Part shown: positions 25,701-35,613 of the stretch, piece after piece
Layout of the letters: each line of letters opens with the position of its first letter
Position numbering within the stretch: position 1 is the stretch's first letter
Notes under the pieces: model-generated
Told to the model about the DNA's origin: nothing
Database searches by the model: none
The model's input: the letters and a program-made list of their open reading frames with translations, nothing else
Translations under genes and position numbers: made by a program
Origin: Sipunculus nudus
Taxonomy: Eukaryota > Annelida > Sipuncula > Golfingiida > Sipunculidae
Length of the DNA stretch: 64,000 bases
Direction of reading: 5' to 3'
Assembly (NCBI GenBank): GCA_026874595.1
Contig: CM049308.1
Coordinates: forward strand, 41,898,527-41,962,526

Positions 25701-28700
25701 GATTTAGGCCAGACTTTTTTAATTCTTTGGTTTACAAACATGTTTGACAAAAGTGATAGGTAGGAGGTAGGAAAAAAAAAAAAAAAATGGAACAAACCTG
25801 GATATTGGTGTTCGTGAATCCTGTATTGTACAGTTGGGTTATAAAATTCATTTTTAAATGGCACTTTATAAACCTATATAAAATATATAAATAATATATA
25901 AAAATTAAAATTTTATCATCCTCTTGAGTTTTCCACATGAATTATGCGTGTGCCATGTTATTTCAAGCCATTCAAATGTCAGCGAAGGTAAAATAATGAC
26001 AAATAAAAAGTTTAAACAGTAAAACTTGTTAAGTTATATATGATTTCATACACACCTGAAATAAAACTTCAGTCACTGTCCCTGCCAAGTGACTTGCCTA
26101 TTTTATAAAGATTTACAAATTAAAGACCAGTCAAATACTTATACAAATACAAAATAATATATTGTTGTCATATATGCAAGGAGAAAACTAAATATTCACT
26201 GCTAGCATGATAGACTGCAATTTTTATTTTTCAGTCGTGAATGACAATATCTATGACGATATGCAACTTGCAGTTATTCGCCTATTATATTATCAAATGT
26301 CAACAACATGGAACTCGGAGTCGGAGTGGCTTGATTCATGACCATGACCTTTCCTTTTTTTGTGTTGCGCATGTTTGATAGTCCTTTGAATATACAACTG
26401 CTAATAAAGTGACATTTCCATTGGAGATCACATTTGAATATACAAAAACTGCTAATAATGTGACGTTTCCATTGGAGATCACATTGAATAATTCAACTAT
26501 TTCAAAAGTTTAAAAAGTATTAATAATCTTTATTTATTAATAAAGATCTGCATTTCTTACCACGGCCGTGACAGCACGTACCGTACTCAATTAAATTAAT
26601 ATGCCGTCACTTGGCCACTGTCAGTCCGGTATTGCTTTAGCGGCATCCATACACATCAAAGCTTCCATCACATCCGTTTGGAACAATTAAATGAATCCTT
26701 TCAAAGTCTCTGCATTTTAAATGGCTTTCATTTTAGCTTACTTTTGTGTTGACTTTAAAAATACCCGCAAAGCCTACGCTTCACGTAAACCCGCGCCACT
26801 AACACTACAGATAGTCGGAAATCCTGCAAAAACCCTGAGTTTTCAAAGAATACATGACGACCTCGTGCAGTATGTAATTTCATCTGTTCGGTAATTTTCT
26901 TTAAAGCGTTACAAGACTACATTTTTAACTTTTGACAAGTTATAATATTTTTAAAGAGTAAACTTGTGAAACTTAGCCAATTTGCAGTAATAAATAGCGT
27001 CTGACTTTGAGTGCAATAATTAGTCTTAGAAGTAAATTTGTTTGTATATCCAGCAAGTTATTAACAGTGGCAAGCTGGTAAAGCCGCTATGCAACCAAAC
27101 TAATTTTCTTTTCTAATTCACATCTATCTAAAACAAATATGTTTAAAGAGGTAAATATGACATAAACGCTGGTTTAAAAATGTACTGTAGTGCAGAAAAC
27201 GAACTTTGAAAACTCTCCAAGAATTCTCAATTTCCCTGCTGAATCTTTTGACTACTTGATGGCCAATCAATTGCATTTATGGCCCAAGGATACCCTATTG
27301 TGATTGGCTTAAACCCTCCATCTGTCATTACGAAAGTGACCTTATTAGCCAATCATAAGAGTTCTAACGTTTGAGGTGATCAAATACACACGGTCACTGA
27401 ACATTTCATTTGTCAACAACCGTGTTATATTCAGCGACGCAATATAAAAGTCAAAATGACAATTTTATTTTTTTTCTGAAATGAGGATATCGGAGGTCGG
27501 AGGGTTTGTAAACCGAAAAATTAAAAAAGTCTGGCCTTAGTAGACCATATAATTTTTGTGTATAGCCTTATCATCTTAAATTGAAATTAAAATAGAAAAT
27601 CATACATTTATCATGTAACTTTGAACTCTTCAAGTTTATGTTAAAATGTGAATGAAATAAGAGTAATATATATTTAAAAAAAAGGCATTATAAAGGCTTT
27701 GACACATTTTCAGATAAATATTTCATCCAAACCCCTCAGATTTTCTCATATTGCTCACCTACTGATAGGGGAAGAACCCTATCGATTTTATGTTTTTGAA
27801 AAACTTTGATGATGTAAAGCCAGAGGTTTTTTCTTAAAACCTTCCATCTTTCACATAGGACACATCTACTGAAAGAGGATTTTTAGCTCAGCTGACTATA
27901 TGTCATCTGAGCTATAGTCATGGTCCATTGTCCGTCTGTCTGTCTGTCCGGATGTCCGTCCGTAAGACTGGCACGTTTCAACCCCATTGGACCTACGAAT
28001 CTGAAATTTGCCATACAGTTAGATGTCCCAAAAATCTCCTTCCATGCCGAAAATTGGGTCAATAGGACTTCGTTCCTTCGAGATATTAAGGAAAAACCTC
28101 AATTTTTTATTAGAAATCTATATTAAGACTTCAGGACTGCCTAATATCAAAACCGCTCATCTGGTTTTCTTCATATTTACCATAAATATTCCTCTGTATA
28201 GTTCCTATGTACATGCAAGAAATTAAGTCAGTATTATTTAATTTAAAAAAGTTATGGGCCCAAACATAATGGAAAAAATCAGGAAAGATATTTGGTCACT
28301 TAAGACCAAAAGTGTTAAAGGTAGGGACTTTTTTCAGTAATACAACTTTAATTGATCAAAATTTAGTTGTATACCAAAAAATTAGATCAAAATCTGTTAA
28401 TTTTTTTTAAATATTGGCAAAAATATAAAATTGGTACCTTAAATTTTGCCCAAGTTTGACCATGGCACGTTTTTTTCCTGTGAGTACTGTGGATTTAATT
28501 TTCACAGCATCTTTTTGTTAGCATTTTGTCTGTTAACACCAAACATTTGAAACCAGTTGATCAAAAACTGTAGATTTTATTCAAGTTTTTAAGCACCATG
28601 TCACATCAAGTTTACATCAAGCTAGTGTTATGCAGTTTGCTAGAGCTCAGCTCCCCAGCTTCAGCTCTAAGTTCCTAAAATTTAGCATACAGTTAGATGT

Positions 28701-30873
28701 CTCCAAAATCCCCTACCATGCCAAGAATTTTATCACTAGGACTTAATTCCTTCGAAATATTAATGAAAAACTTCATTTTTCCATTAAAAACCCATTGTTA
28801 CACTGTAAGACTGCCTAATATCAAAACCACTGATCTGACTCTGATCATATATAATATACATATTTTTCTATACATTCGCTATGCACATGCCAGAAATGAT
28901 GTCTGTATTTTTGTTATTGTTTTAAGTTATGGGCCCAAACATAATGCACTTTTTAAAAAATCAAGAAATATATTTACTCCCTCAACAAGAGGATTGCTGA
29001 AGCTAGAGTTTTTTTGTCAGGGATGTAACATTATTTAATCCAGATTCAATTGAATACCCAAAATTAGTTCTGAATTTTTCAAATTTTATAAGTTATTAGT
29101 ATAAATATAAAATTAGTACCTTTAATTTTGCCCAACTTTGACCATGGCAGGTTTGTTTCCTGAGAGCACTGTTGATATAATTTTCATATCATACACACAT
29201 AAGGATTTCATCTTTGTAGTTTAGAAAGCTGAAAGGAATTGGCTAAATATTGTAGCTTTTATTAATGTTTATATGAGACCATGTCAGACCCAGGCTTAGT
29301 CTAGCCCCTCTTCAGTCACCTGTATGTTGACCTTGTTGACCTTTCATCAGATTATGCATGCTTGAGCGAAGCATACACTGGGGCAGCCAGGCAGCTAATG
29401 CCCAGCCACAGTTGATCCAGGTGTCCAACCCAACTCATCTAGTAGTTGTTTTGAAAAACAACATAACAATAAACAATAAATGAATAATTTTGTATTGTTT
29501 TTTTTATAACATATTAAAGAAAAAATAATAGAAAAGGAATTTTTTAGTTGATGAGTAACAGAAAATTAACTTGCAGTTACTGATGATGTAAGAATCTTGT
29601 ATGGATGGATAGAATGTCAATGTCAATGTTATTCCAAATAACACCATGCAGTCACCTATGGTATTTTTCAGTGAAATTTTAATGATAAAAAATAAATCAT
29701 ATTATTCATTACTTATCATTAGGGATCATATGAAGGAAATTAATGATAAACAAAGATGCAGTTGATAATATTAATCTAGATTCCTTCTGTGTCTAGTGTG
29801 TAGATTGATGTGAAAGTAGTCCAAAGTGAATATATTACATTTATTTTTTTTAATATAAATAAAAGCCATAAAACCAGGTACTTATGAACATTATTTAAAT
29901 TTGTGAATTTTGTATATTCTGGATTCTCAACATCTTTGTTTGGCTCAAACTGAATAAATACTAGACATGGTGCGAATGCTTTGCAAATGTATTTGAATAC
30001 GAATATGAATATGTACTGCATTAAAAAATTTATTGCATAAGAATGGGAATTCAGGTAAAAATGAAAGTATTTGAATACCAGTGCAGATACTTTCAAAATG
30101 TATTCATGAATATATTCTATAATATTATTTCAATAATCATTTCAGTTATATTTTATTTTAAAAAAAATCATATGATTTTCTTCTTATTTTTTTAAATAAA
30201 AATTATATTGGCACAATATTTGTTATTAAATTTTAATAAATAGTTAAACTCTTTTATAATATGTGCTGCTTATAAGTTATATGGCCAAGTCAAAATCTGT
30301 GTGACAATAGCACTCCATTTGTTAATAAAATAAATGAAATCAATCCTCTTCCCTGTCTCCAAAGATACTATCAAAATCATACATAAGCTAAACACCAACA
30401 ACTCATAATAAAGCTTATATTTATTACCACACAAAACAAGCATGTGCCTCTTTCCCAAATCATATTTTTTATCATATATAACAGTTGAGCGCCGTGACCC
30501 ATGGGTCCCTTGTTTTTTTTTATTTTGAATTCATAAGGTGAAAGTTCTAAGCCACAGGAACAGCCTCCTGGTTTTCACACCATCTCATTATGCCCGTAAT
30601 GTGAGGGGATGCCCCCCTTAAGGTGCCCTTGTCATAACCGATATTTTTTTACAGATTTTTCCAATGGAATGGTTCATGAAGTTCCTACCAAAGTATGGTT
30701 TGATCGTGGAGTATAGTACCACTGGTCAAATTATCCAGAGCCTTCATGATCCAGAGGGAAGAGTGCTGCCATCTGTCAGTGAAGTTGAAGACCACAGTGA
30801 TGTACTGTACTTGGGATCATATTTTGCTCCATACCTGGGAGTTCTTGACCTGAATGATGCTCCCCCTGAGTAA
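13671..30873 (+). CDS. APMAP: APMAP (adipocyte plasma membrane-associated protein), complete nine-exon gene
   Basis: The coding join is 13671-13774, 17576-17686, 18183-18298, 19393-19485, 20949-21065, 22725-22896, 23936-24070, 25075-25267 and 30655-30873: 1260 nt, 419 aa, against 416 aa in human. Every internal junction has GT/AG and agreeing phase. The order is a short basic cytosolic tail, one membrane anchor (about residues 38-64), then a strictosidine-synthase-like beta-propeller. Family hallmarks are YTGTADGKIVE, CGRPLG, NDLDIDSDG (N202, D203), FTDSSTKWQRR, FANGVQLS (N260), PDNVRPSSSGGYWVG (309-318) and the C-terminal SLHDPEG...YLGSYFAPYLG. APMAP is a type II membrane protein reported to have arylesterase-type activity, and its physiological substrate is not settled. 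An alternative in-frame ATG at 13650 would add seven residues. The introns are packed with repeats. Confidence 0.93.
13950..14302 (+). repeat. Older family A copy, left part, split by copy A1
   Basis: It carries the monomer phrases GAAATTAAGTCAGTATT, TTATGTGCCCAAATATAATGC and CAGGAAAGATATTTA found in A2 and A3. It stops at CTTAATTTTT where copy A1 begins. The same monomer resumes at 16479. Confidence 0.75.
14303..16478 (+). mobile_element. Repeat family A, copy A1, nested in an older copy (APMAP intron 1)
   Basis: It starts at the hairpin (14309-14337, AGCTCAGCTGAC...GTCATCTGAGCT), then a GTCTGTCGTCCGTCCAGCC stretch, one monomer (14410-14990) rather than two, and the unique tail. It ends GCTGAGCGCCGTAACCCATAG, GTCCCTTGTTTT. 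A second end-like phrase (GTCGTGACCCATGGGTCC) at about 15839 shows that the copy is rearranged. Confidence 0.75.
16479..16700 (+). repeat. Older family A copy, right part
   Basis: It resumes with ATTATTAGCATTATTACAAA, CTTAAATTATGTCTAACTTTG and CCTGTAGGTACT, the monomer segment that directly follows CTGAATTTTTC in copies A2 and A3. Together with 13950-14302 it gives the empty site of the A1 insertion. Confidence 0.7.
17170..17362 (+). repeat. Short tandem repeat, about 60-bp unit, 3-4 copies
   Basis: Units of the type GGTCATGGAATTCAAATAAG, TAAATGCCTCAAA, (A)CCAGGGAAA, in APMAP intron 1 just upstream of exon 2. Confidence 0.8.
17576..17686 (+). CDS. APMAP: APMAP exon 2 (membrane anchor)
   Basis: The acceptor TATCTGCAG and donor AGGTAATT bound FGTLLKIALVMFVLLPA and onward, a strongly hydrophobic anchor, followed by KAPIEAESF, which matches the SPIDPQPLSF region of human APMAP. 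Phase 2 in, phase 2 out. Confidence 0.9.
18183..18298 (+). CDS. APMAP: APMAP exon 3
   Basis: It encodes LGKPPAFEGPLTPNTRLRK, then KFENELRGPESM, the conserved start of the luminal/extracellular domain (human: HPNTKLRQAERLFENQLVGPES). The acceptor is TTTTCAG and the donor GTAAAC. Phase 2 in, phase 1 out. Confidence 0.93.
19393..19485 (+). CDS. APMAP: APMAP exon 4
   Basis: It encodes LIYTGTADGKIVEINKDK and on to KLGTPPCG, the first propeller blade. The donor is CCGTGTG|GTGAGTATG. This exon-intron junction is the source of the minisatellite that fills the next intron. Confidence 0.93.
19474..20640 (+). repeat. Minisatellite made from the APMAP exon 4 splice donor
   Basis: A unit of about 35-43 bp, with the core CCACCATGTGGTGAATATG then ACTGGTATGTTATGTGTGTACT, is repeated roughly two dozen times. 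The first unit is the exon 4/intron 4 junction itself (ACTCCACCGTGTG|GTGAGTATGACTGG). Early units keep GTGAGT at about 19559, 19595, 19630 and 19665, and one has GTAAGT at 19735. Later units drift to GTGAAT. A 197-bp insertion interrupts the array at 20320. Confidence 0.9.
20320..20516. mobile_element. Probable solo LTR inserted in the intron 4 minisatellite
   Basis: A 197-bp insertion begins TGTAGAG and ends CCACA (TG...CA ends, TGT/ACA). It is flanked by GTATG on both sides (20315-20319 and 20517-20521). The surrounding tandem repeat gives the empty site: neighbouring units read ACTGGTATGTTATG, exactly what remains if the insertion and one GTATG are removed. The 5-bp duplication and TG/CA ends fit an LTR-retrotransposon solo LTR. 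No internal region or second copy is in the window. Confidence 0.75.
20949..21065 (+). CDS. APMAP: APMAP exon 5
   Basis: It encodes SFEDEPTCGRPLGMRF, then LIVLDAYLGIFEVTVETG, matching DEPVCGRPLGIR...LFVADAYKGLFEV in human. Phase 1 in and out, acceptor TTTCAG, donor GTAATC. Confidence 0.95.
21140..22580 (+). repeat. Intron 5 minisatellite nested in a 773-bp tandem duplication
   Basis: The small unit (about 44 bp) reads CAATATGAAGACCATCAG, then AATATTAGCTGTGCTGTCACT, repeated about eight to nine times in each of two blocks (21165-21540 and 21830-22310). A unique segment that follows the first block (from AAAACATCAGAGCATAAGC to about 21800) is repeated after the second block, 773 bp downstream and nearly identical. 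The whole block was therefore duplicated as a unit. Confidence 0.85.
22725..22896 (+). CDS. APMAP: APMAP exon 6
   Basis: It encodes NFKMLLPSTVEIDGERPALL, NDLDIDSDGMIYFTDSS, then TKWQRRFNRYAILEASANGR. It holds the conserved N-D pair (202-203) and the FTDSSTKWQRR signature. Phase 1 in, phase 2 out. Confidence 0.95.
23113..23812 (+). repeat. Old, shortened copy of repeat family A (A5) in APMAP intron 6
   Basis: It starts with ACAGCTGAC...GTCATGCTGAGCTATAG, a decayed form of the family A hairpin, followed by TCCATCATCC/CATCTGTCTG short repeats and TTAACATGGCAC. It ends with CAACTGAGCATCATGACCC, the family A terminal palindrome region. It is about 700 bp, far shorter than the 2.6-kb copies and clearly more diverged. 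Confidence 0.6.
23861..23877. repeat. (TA)n microsatellite
   Basis: A short TA run in APMAP intron 6. Confidence 0.9.
23936..24070 (+). CDS. APMAP: APMAP exon 7
   Basis: It encodes LVKYDPVKNNTQVLMRKL, SFANGVQLSRNQEYLLVVE, then TTFCRIHK. FANGVQLS and the VVETT phrase are family signatures. N247-N248-T249 is a possible glycosylation sequon. Phase 2 in and out, acceptor TTTCAG, donor GTAAGT. Confidence 0.95.
25075..25267 (+). CDS. APMAP: APMAP exon 8
   Basis: It encodes YYLKGPKAGQSELFTDNMPG, LPDNVRPSSSGGYWVG, then IAVVRNPNKFGVFDGLSTWP. The RPSSSGGYWVG block is close to identical in animal APMAP. Phase 2 in, phase 0 out, donor AAG|GTAAGC. Confidence 0.95.
25707..27536. mobile_element. Harbinger-like non-autonomous DNA transposon in APMAP intron 8
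   Basis: The left end GGCCAGACTTTTTTAATT continues with GGTTTACAAAC. The right end is its reverse complement, giving inverted repeats of about 35 bp with few mismatches. TTA sits directly outside both ends (25704-25706 and 27537-27539), the target duplication typical of PIF/Harbinger elements. The element is 1830 bp, and I see no transposase frame. An internal 57-bp segment is duplicated near 26398-26488, and CpG-rich and ATTGGCT/AGCCAAT phrases occur at about 26.6-27.4 kb. Confidence 0.75.
27880..30520 (+). mobile_element. Repeat family A, full copy A2 (2.6 kb) in APMAP intron 8
   Basis: The 5' end is a hairpin, AGCTCAGCTGAC...GTCATCTGAGCT (27885-27913), followed by a GTCCGTCTGTCTGTC short-repeat stretch. 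Two diverged 0.65-kb direct monomers follow (about 27965-28640 and 28675-29300). A unique 1.2-kb tail ends in GTTGAGCGCCGTGACCCATG and GGGTCCCTTGTTTT; the tail carries the perfect palindrome GACCCATGGGTC. There is no conserved long reading frame and no evident target duplication. The hairpin, the short tandem repeats and the 3' palindrome resemble non-autonomous Helitron/Helentron-type elements, which is inference. Confidence 0.8.
30655..30873 (+). CDS. APMAP: APMAP exon 9 (C-terminus)
   Basis: It encodes IFPMEWFMKFLPKYGLIVEY, then QIIQSLHDPEGRVLPSVSEV, then YLGSYFAPYLGVLDL and a TAA stop. It matches the last propeller blade of APMAP (human VMKFVPRYSLVLEL...SLHDPDG...YLGSFRSPFL). The acceptor is TTTTTTTACAG. 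Confidence 0.95.
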   Translation: MFPMEWFMKFLPKYGLIVEYSTTGQIIQSLHDPEGRVLPSVSEVEDHSDVLYLGSYFAPYLGVLDLNDAPPE

Positions 30874-31034
30874 CTTGGGGTATGCTCTGTAATAATTCTT
30901 TTCTTATGTAATTGTACACCAGGTGTCAGACAAGTTATCTGACAGACAGTTATGCTTTGCATGAGGTCTTTATACACCACTTCTCTGGTGGCAGTCTGCA
31001 GCAAAAGCTTTCTGTTTGAGCATTTGTAGAATGA

Positions 31035-31040
31035 AATAAA
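31035..31040 (+). terminator. Polyadenylation signal AATAAA, APMAP 3' UTR
   Basis: AATAAA lies 162 bases after the APMAP stop codon; a further AATAAA-like site occurs near 31150. Which one is used cannot be told from sequence. Confidence 0.5.
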
Positions 31041-32410
31041 ACTATAATTAAGGTAATTAAGTCACTACTTAATGATTTTAGTATAATGGGTGGCATGTTC
31101 TGTTAAACTCCTTTCCGACGTAAACTGTTCTAATATGTAGTATGATCTGTAATAAATTAATAATCCTCTGTTGTGTGAAAGTGGTGTGATCTGATCTTCT
31201 GCTGGTGTGATAAGCAGTTTGATCTTATGATCACCAGACTGTATCTTGTGTTATGATCTTCATTGGTCCTCCACCATCGTAATATGTGCTGTGATCTGTT
31301 ATTCTGCTTGGTGTAATCTCTCACATGAAGTGCAGTATTCCTCACCTTGTGTAATCTGTAGTTAGAGAAAATGAAATCCTACCTTTTGTAATCAGTGTAA
31401 TGATGTGTGTCAGTCTTCTAGGTACACAGTGTCCTGACGTCTGTGATATAAAATGACATGATCAGAAAAAATGGTAAAACAAACAAGGATTGTAGAAGTT
31501 TAGATTTACACAACTAAATCAAGCAACATGATTTCAGGAGTATGCACTAGTAGCATACAACGTTATATCACATATGTTCAGATTAAGTATGACTGCCACA
31601 TTTTATCTTGGTCAAGTGTATGTGAAAACCAGGTTCAGAAAACCTGAATGAGCAGCTTAAAACAGAGCATGCGGAGGTTGAAGGTGTGAATATCACTCAT
31701 TTTATTTTTGAAAACACTGTACAGTTTTGTTGAATGGAGTTCACATTATCAGGATTAATAAAATTATTTACATATAATACATTGATGTTTTTGATGTCAT
31801 GTTTAAGTCTTTTTGGTCAGCACTGGTGTTTTACTCGTAACACTGCTTTACCAACATTTCTGAAGGAATGTAATAGACATTCATTTTTACCTCTCCATAC
31901 GATTAAGTTAGTGAAAATGTAAATAAAAAATATGAAGGTTTAATATATTTAGTTTTATATTTAGTTTAAGCATTTTGTGAACCGCGACCTACGCTCCATA
32001 AGCAGCTGCTATGCTATGCTCAAATATTTGCTACACTAACCGCTGCAATAAACCGCGGTTGCTGGTCAGGTTTGGCCACCAGACGGTGCTGTCTCTGTGG
32101 AATTCCCCCTGTGTTATATTTAACCGAACACATTGCAGGTATCACCAACCCAAACGGATGTTCTTCGAGGTACAGGTCACTTTACACTGCTGGAGAAAGC
32201 GCTTGGCAGCACAGATTTTTTCACCCCATGGGAATACACACGATGCAATCATCAGCTTTCAACACAGTCTGTATACTGACTTGCCTGAGGTCAGTTATCC
32301 CCCACTGTCTGCATATTTCCTGTATTGCGTGCCGCACAAGCTTGCCCCGCATAGCTATGTTTGTTTACACGCGCGCTAAGCCAATCAGATTTCTTCTACC
32401 AGTTCTGCAG
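31041..32410. other. Intergenic; CpG-rich block at 31.98-32.40 kb
   Basis: The first part is AT-rich 3' flank of APMAP. From 31980 to 32400 the sequence is richer in CpG, non-repetitive, and ends with GCGCGCTAAGCCAATCAGA, where a CCAAT box reads on either strand as in many promoters. Two long overlapping plus-strand frames here start at non-ATG codons and show no family motif. A promoter or first exon for an unseen gene is possible but unsupported. Confidence 0.3.
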
Positions 32411-35042
32411 ATTTTTAGCTCAGCTGACTATAAGTCATCTGAGCTATAGTCGTGGTCCATTGTCCGTCATCCATCCGTCCGTCCGTAGATGTGGCACGTT
32501 TTGAAACCGTGAGACCTAGGAATCCAAAATTCGGCATAATGTTAGATGTCCCCAAGATCTCCTACCAAGCCGAAAACTGGGTCTTTGCGACTTCATTCCT
32601 TTTAGAAATTAAGGAAAAACCTCAATTTTTTTATTAAAAACCTATTTTTACACTTCAGGACTGCCTAATATCAAAACCACTCATCTGTTTTTCGTTATAT
32701 TTACTATAATTATTCCTCTATATAGTTCCTATGTACATGCCAGAAATTATGTCTGCATTATGTAAATTTAAAAAGTTATGGGCCCAAACAAAATGCATTG
32801 TGTAAAAAATCAGGAAAGATATTTGATCACTTAACACAAAATGTTAAAGCTATAAACTTTTTTTCCAGTAATATTATTTTAATTAATCAAAATTAAATTG
32901 TATACCCAAAATTAGATCAAAATCTTTTAAATTTTTTAAAATATTAACAAAAATAAAAAATTGGTACCTTAAATTTTGCCCAACTTTGACAATGGCACAT
33001 GTTTTTCCTGTAAGTACTGTGGATTTAATTTTCACATCATGTTTTTTTTTTAGCATTTTGTCTGTAAACACCAAAAATTTGAAACCAGTTGATCAAAAAC
33101 TGTAGATTTTATTCAAGTTTTCAAGCACCATGTAACATATTGTTTACATCAAGCTAGTGTCATGCAATTTGCAAGTGCCCAGCTTCAGCTCTCAGTTCCT
33201 AAAATTTGGCATGCAATTAGATGTCTCAAAAATCCCCTACCATGCCAAGAATTTGGTCACTAGGACTTAATACCTTCGAGATATTAATGAAAAACTTCAT
33301 TTTTCCATTAAAAACCCATTGTTACACTTCAAGACTGCCTAATATCAAAACCACTGATCTGACTTTAATCATATATAATATACATATTTTTCTATACATT
33401 CTCTATGCACATGCCTGAAATGATGTCAGTATTGCATAATTGTTTTAAGTTATGGGCCCAAACATAATGCACTTTGTAAAAAATCAAGAAATATATTTAC
33501 TCCCTTAACAAGAGGATTGCTAAAGCTAGAGATTTTTTGTCAGGGATGTTACATTATTTAATCAAGATTCAATTGAATACCCAAAATTAGTTCTGAATTT
33601 TTCAAATTTTATAAGTTATTAGTATAAATATAAAATTAGTACCTTAAATTTTGCCCAACTTTGACCATGGTATGTTTGTTTCCTGTGAGCACTGTTGATA
33701 TAATTTTCATATCATGCACACATAAAGATATCAGCTTTTTAGTTTAAAAAGCTGAAAGAAATTGGCCAAAAATTGTAGCTTTTATTAATGTTTTTATGAG
33801 ACCATGTCAGACCTTGGCTCTCTGTAGCACCTCTTGAGTCACCTGTATGTTGACCTTGTTGAACTTTCAGCAAATTATGCATGCTTGAGGCGAGGCATAA
33901 ACTGGGGCTCCAGGCAGCTTATTATATAATGGCCAGCCACAGTTGATCCAGGTGTCCAACCCAACTCATCTAATAGTTTTAACCAACAATATAACAATAA
34001 ACAACAAATTAATAAATTTTTATTTGTTTTTAATAACAAATTAATGAAAAATAGAAAAGGAATTTGTTTGTTGATAATAACAGGAAATTAACTTGCAGTT
34101 ACCGATGATATAAGAATCTTGTATCGATGGATAGAATGTCACGTATTCCAAATAACACCATGCAGTCACCTATGGTATTTTTCAGTTCAATTTTGATGAT
34201 AAAAAAGTAAATCATATTATTCATTACTTATCATTAGGGATCATATGAAGGAAATTAATGATAGACAAAGATGCAGTTGATAATATTATTAACTAGATTC
34301 CTACTGTGTCTATAGTTAGTACATTGATGTGAAATTAGTCCAAAATGAATATATTACATTTTTTTTAATATAAATAAAAGCCATAAAACCAGGTACTTAT
34401 GATCATTATTTAAATGTGTGAATTTTGTATATTCTGGATTCTCAACATCATTGTTTGGTGAAAACTGAATAAATACCAGACATGGTGTGAATACTTTGCA
34501 ACTGTATTTAAACACGAATATGAATATGTACTCCATTATAAAATTTCTTTCATGGAATGGGAATTCAGATAAAAATGAATTAAGTATATGAATACCAGTG
34601 CAAATACTTTCAAAATGTATTAATGAATGCATTCATGAATATATTCTTTAATATTATTTTAATAATCATTTCAGTTATATTTTATTTGAAAAAAATCATA
34701 CTATTCTCTTATAATTTTTAATAAAAATTATATTTGGAACAATATTTGTAATTTTTTTAATAAATAGTTACTCTTATATTATATGTTCTGCTTATAAGTT
34801 ATATGGCCAAGTCAAAATCTGTGTGACAATCGCACTCCATTTGTTAATAAAATAAATGAAATTAATCCTCTTTCCTGTCTCCAAAGATACTATCAAAATC
34901 ATACATAAGCTAAACATCAACAACTCATAATACAGCTTATTTTTATTACCACATAAAACCAGCATGTGCCTCATTTCTAAATCATATTTTTTTATCATAT
35001 ATAAAAGCTGAGCGCCGTGACCCATAGGTCCCTTGTTTTTTT
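32411..35042 (+). mobile_element. Repeat family A, full copy A3 (2.6 kb)
   Basis: Same organisation as A2: hairpin AGCTCAGCTGAC...GTCATCTGAGCT, a GTCCGTC/ATCCATCCGTCC run, two direct monomers (about 32505-33190 and 33195-33830), then the 1.2-kb tail ending GCTGAGCGCCGTGACCCATA, GGTCCCTTGTTTTT. It is colinear with A2 over nearly the whole length. Here the terminal palindrome has one change (CCCATAGG in place of CCCATGGG). It lies in the CpG-rich intergenic block. Confidence 0.8.
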
Positions 35043-35496
35043 AAACGCAGAGCCAATCTCATTTTACTTTATCCAGCGTAAACTGACTGGGTGGTGCCAA
35101 ACGTTAAAAATCCTGCTATTTCTCACAGCGTGTGAGTGGAAGGTCACTGGGCCGGGAGGTCACGCGCAGTGTTCAGAGCGTAACCGCGACCAAGCTTTAG
35201 CTCAATTTTGACCCATCATCATGTCATGACTTGTGTGTGTCGTCCGTTTTCTGGCATCCATCTGCTTGTCAAGAAATAGCCCATTTCTAGCGAACCTGTG
35301 AGCTTATGCGATGGTGTTGCATCATCCATCTTCCGTACATTAACCGCGATACTATCTGGAAAACGGCAGGAACAAGCATCTCAAAATTATTTGCAAAAAA
35401 TCAGTAATCTACGGTCTAACCTCTTTCATTCGCGTCTTGTTCATCCGCCATCCTCTCCTATCGCCAACAAATGACTAAGTCCCGATTTCCTTACTA
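35043..35496. other. Intergenic, CpG-containing, no gene recognised
   Basis: This continues the flank interrupted by copy A3. It has scattered CpG, for example GGTCACGCGCAGTG and GTAACCGCGACC, but no reading frame or motif that I can name. Confidence 0.3.
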
Positions 35497-35504
35497 CTTA
35501 TTTA

Positions 35505-35543
35505 CAGTGGCGTCAATTTTTTTCCAGAGTGGGGGGATGACTT

Positions 35544-35613
<70 letters not shown>

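Noticed and set aside
27920-28126. A forward frame near the 5' end of family A that looks similar in A2 and A3 (DVPKIS...AENW)
   Set aside because: It is not kept in A1, it starts within short tandem repeats, and it is short. No evidence of coding beyond shared ancestry of the repeat.
30270-30458. A reverse frame of 62-77 codons (GKRHMLVLCGNKYKLYYELL) shared by family A copies A2 and A3
   Set aside because: In copies A1 and A4 the same frame is broken by one-base differences, there is no recognisable domain, and the similarity is explained by the shared DNA of the repeat.
32072-32449. A 125-codon plus-strand frame overlapping another of 122 codons in the CpG-rich block
   Set aside because: The first codon is not ATG, the second half reads into the family A hairpin, and the two overlapping frames show no family similarity.
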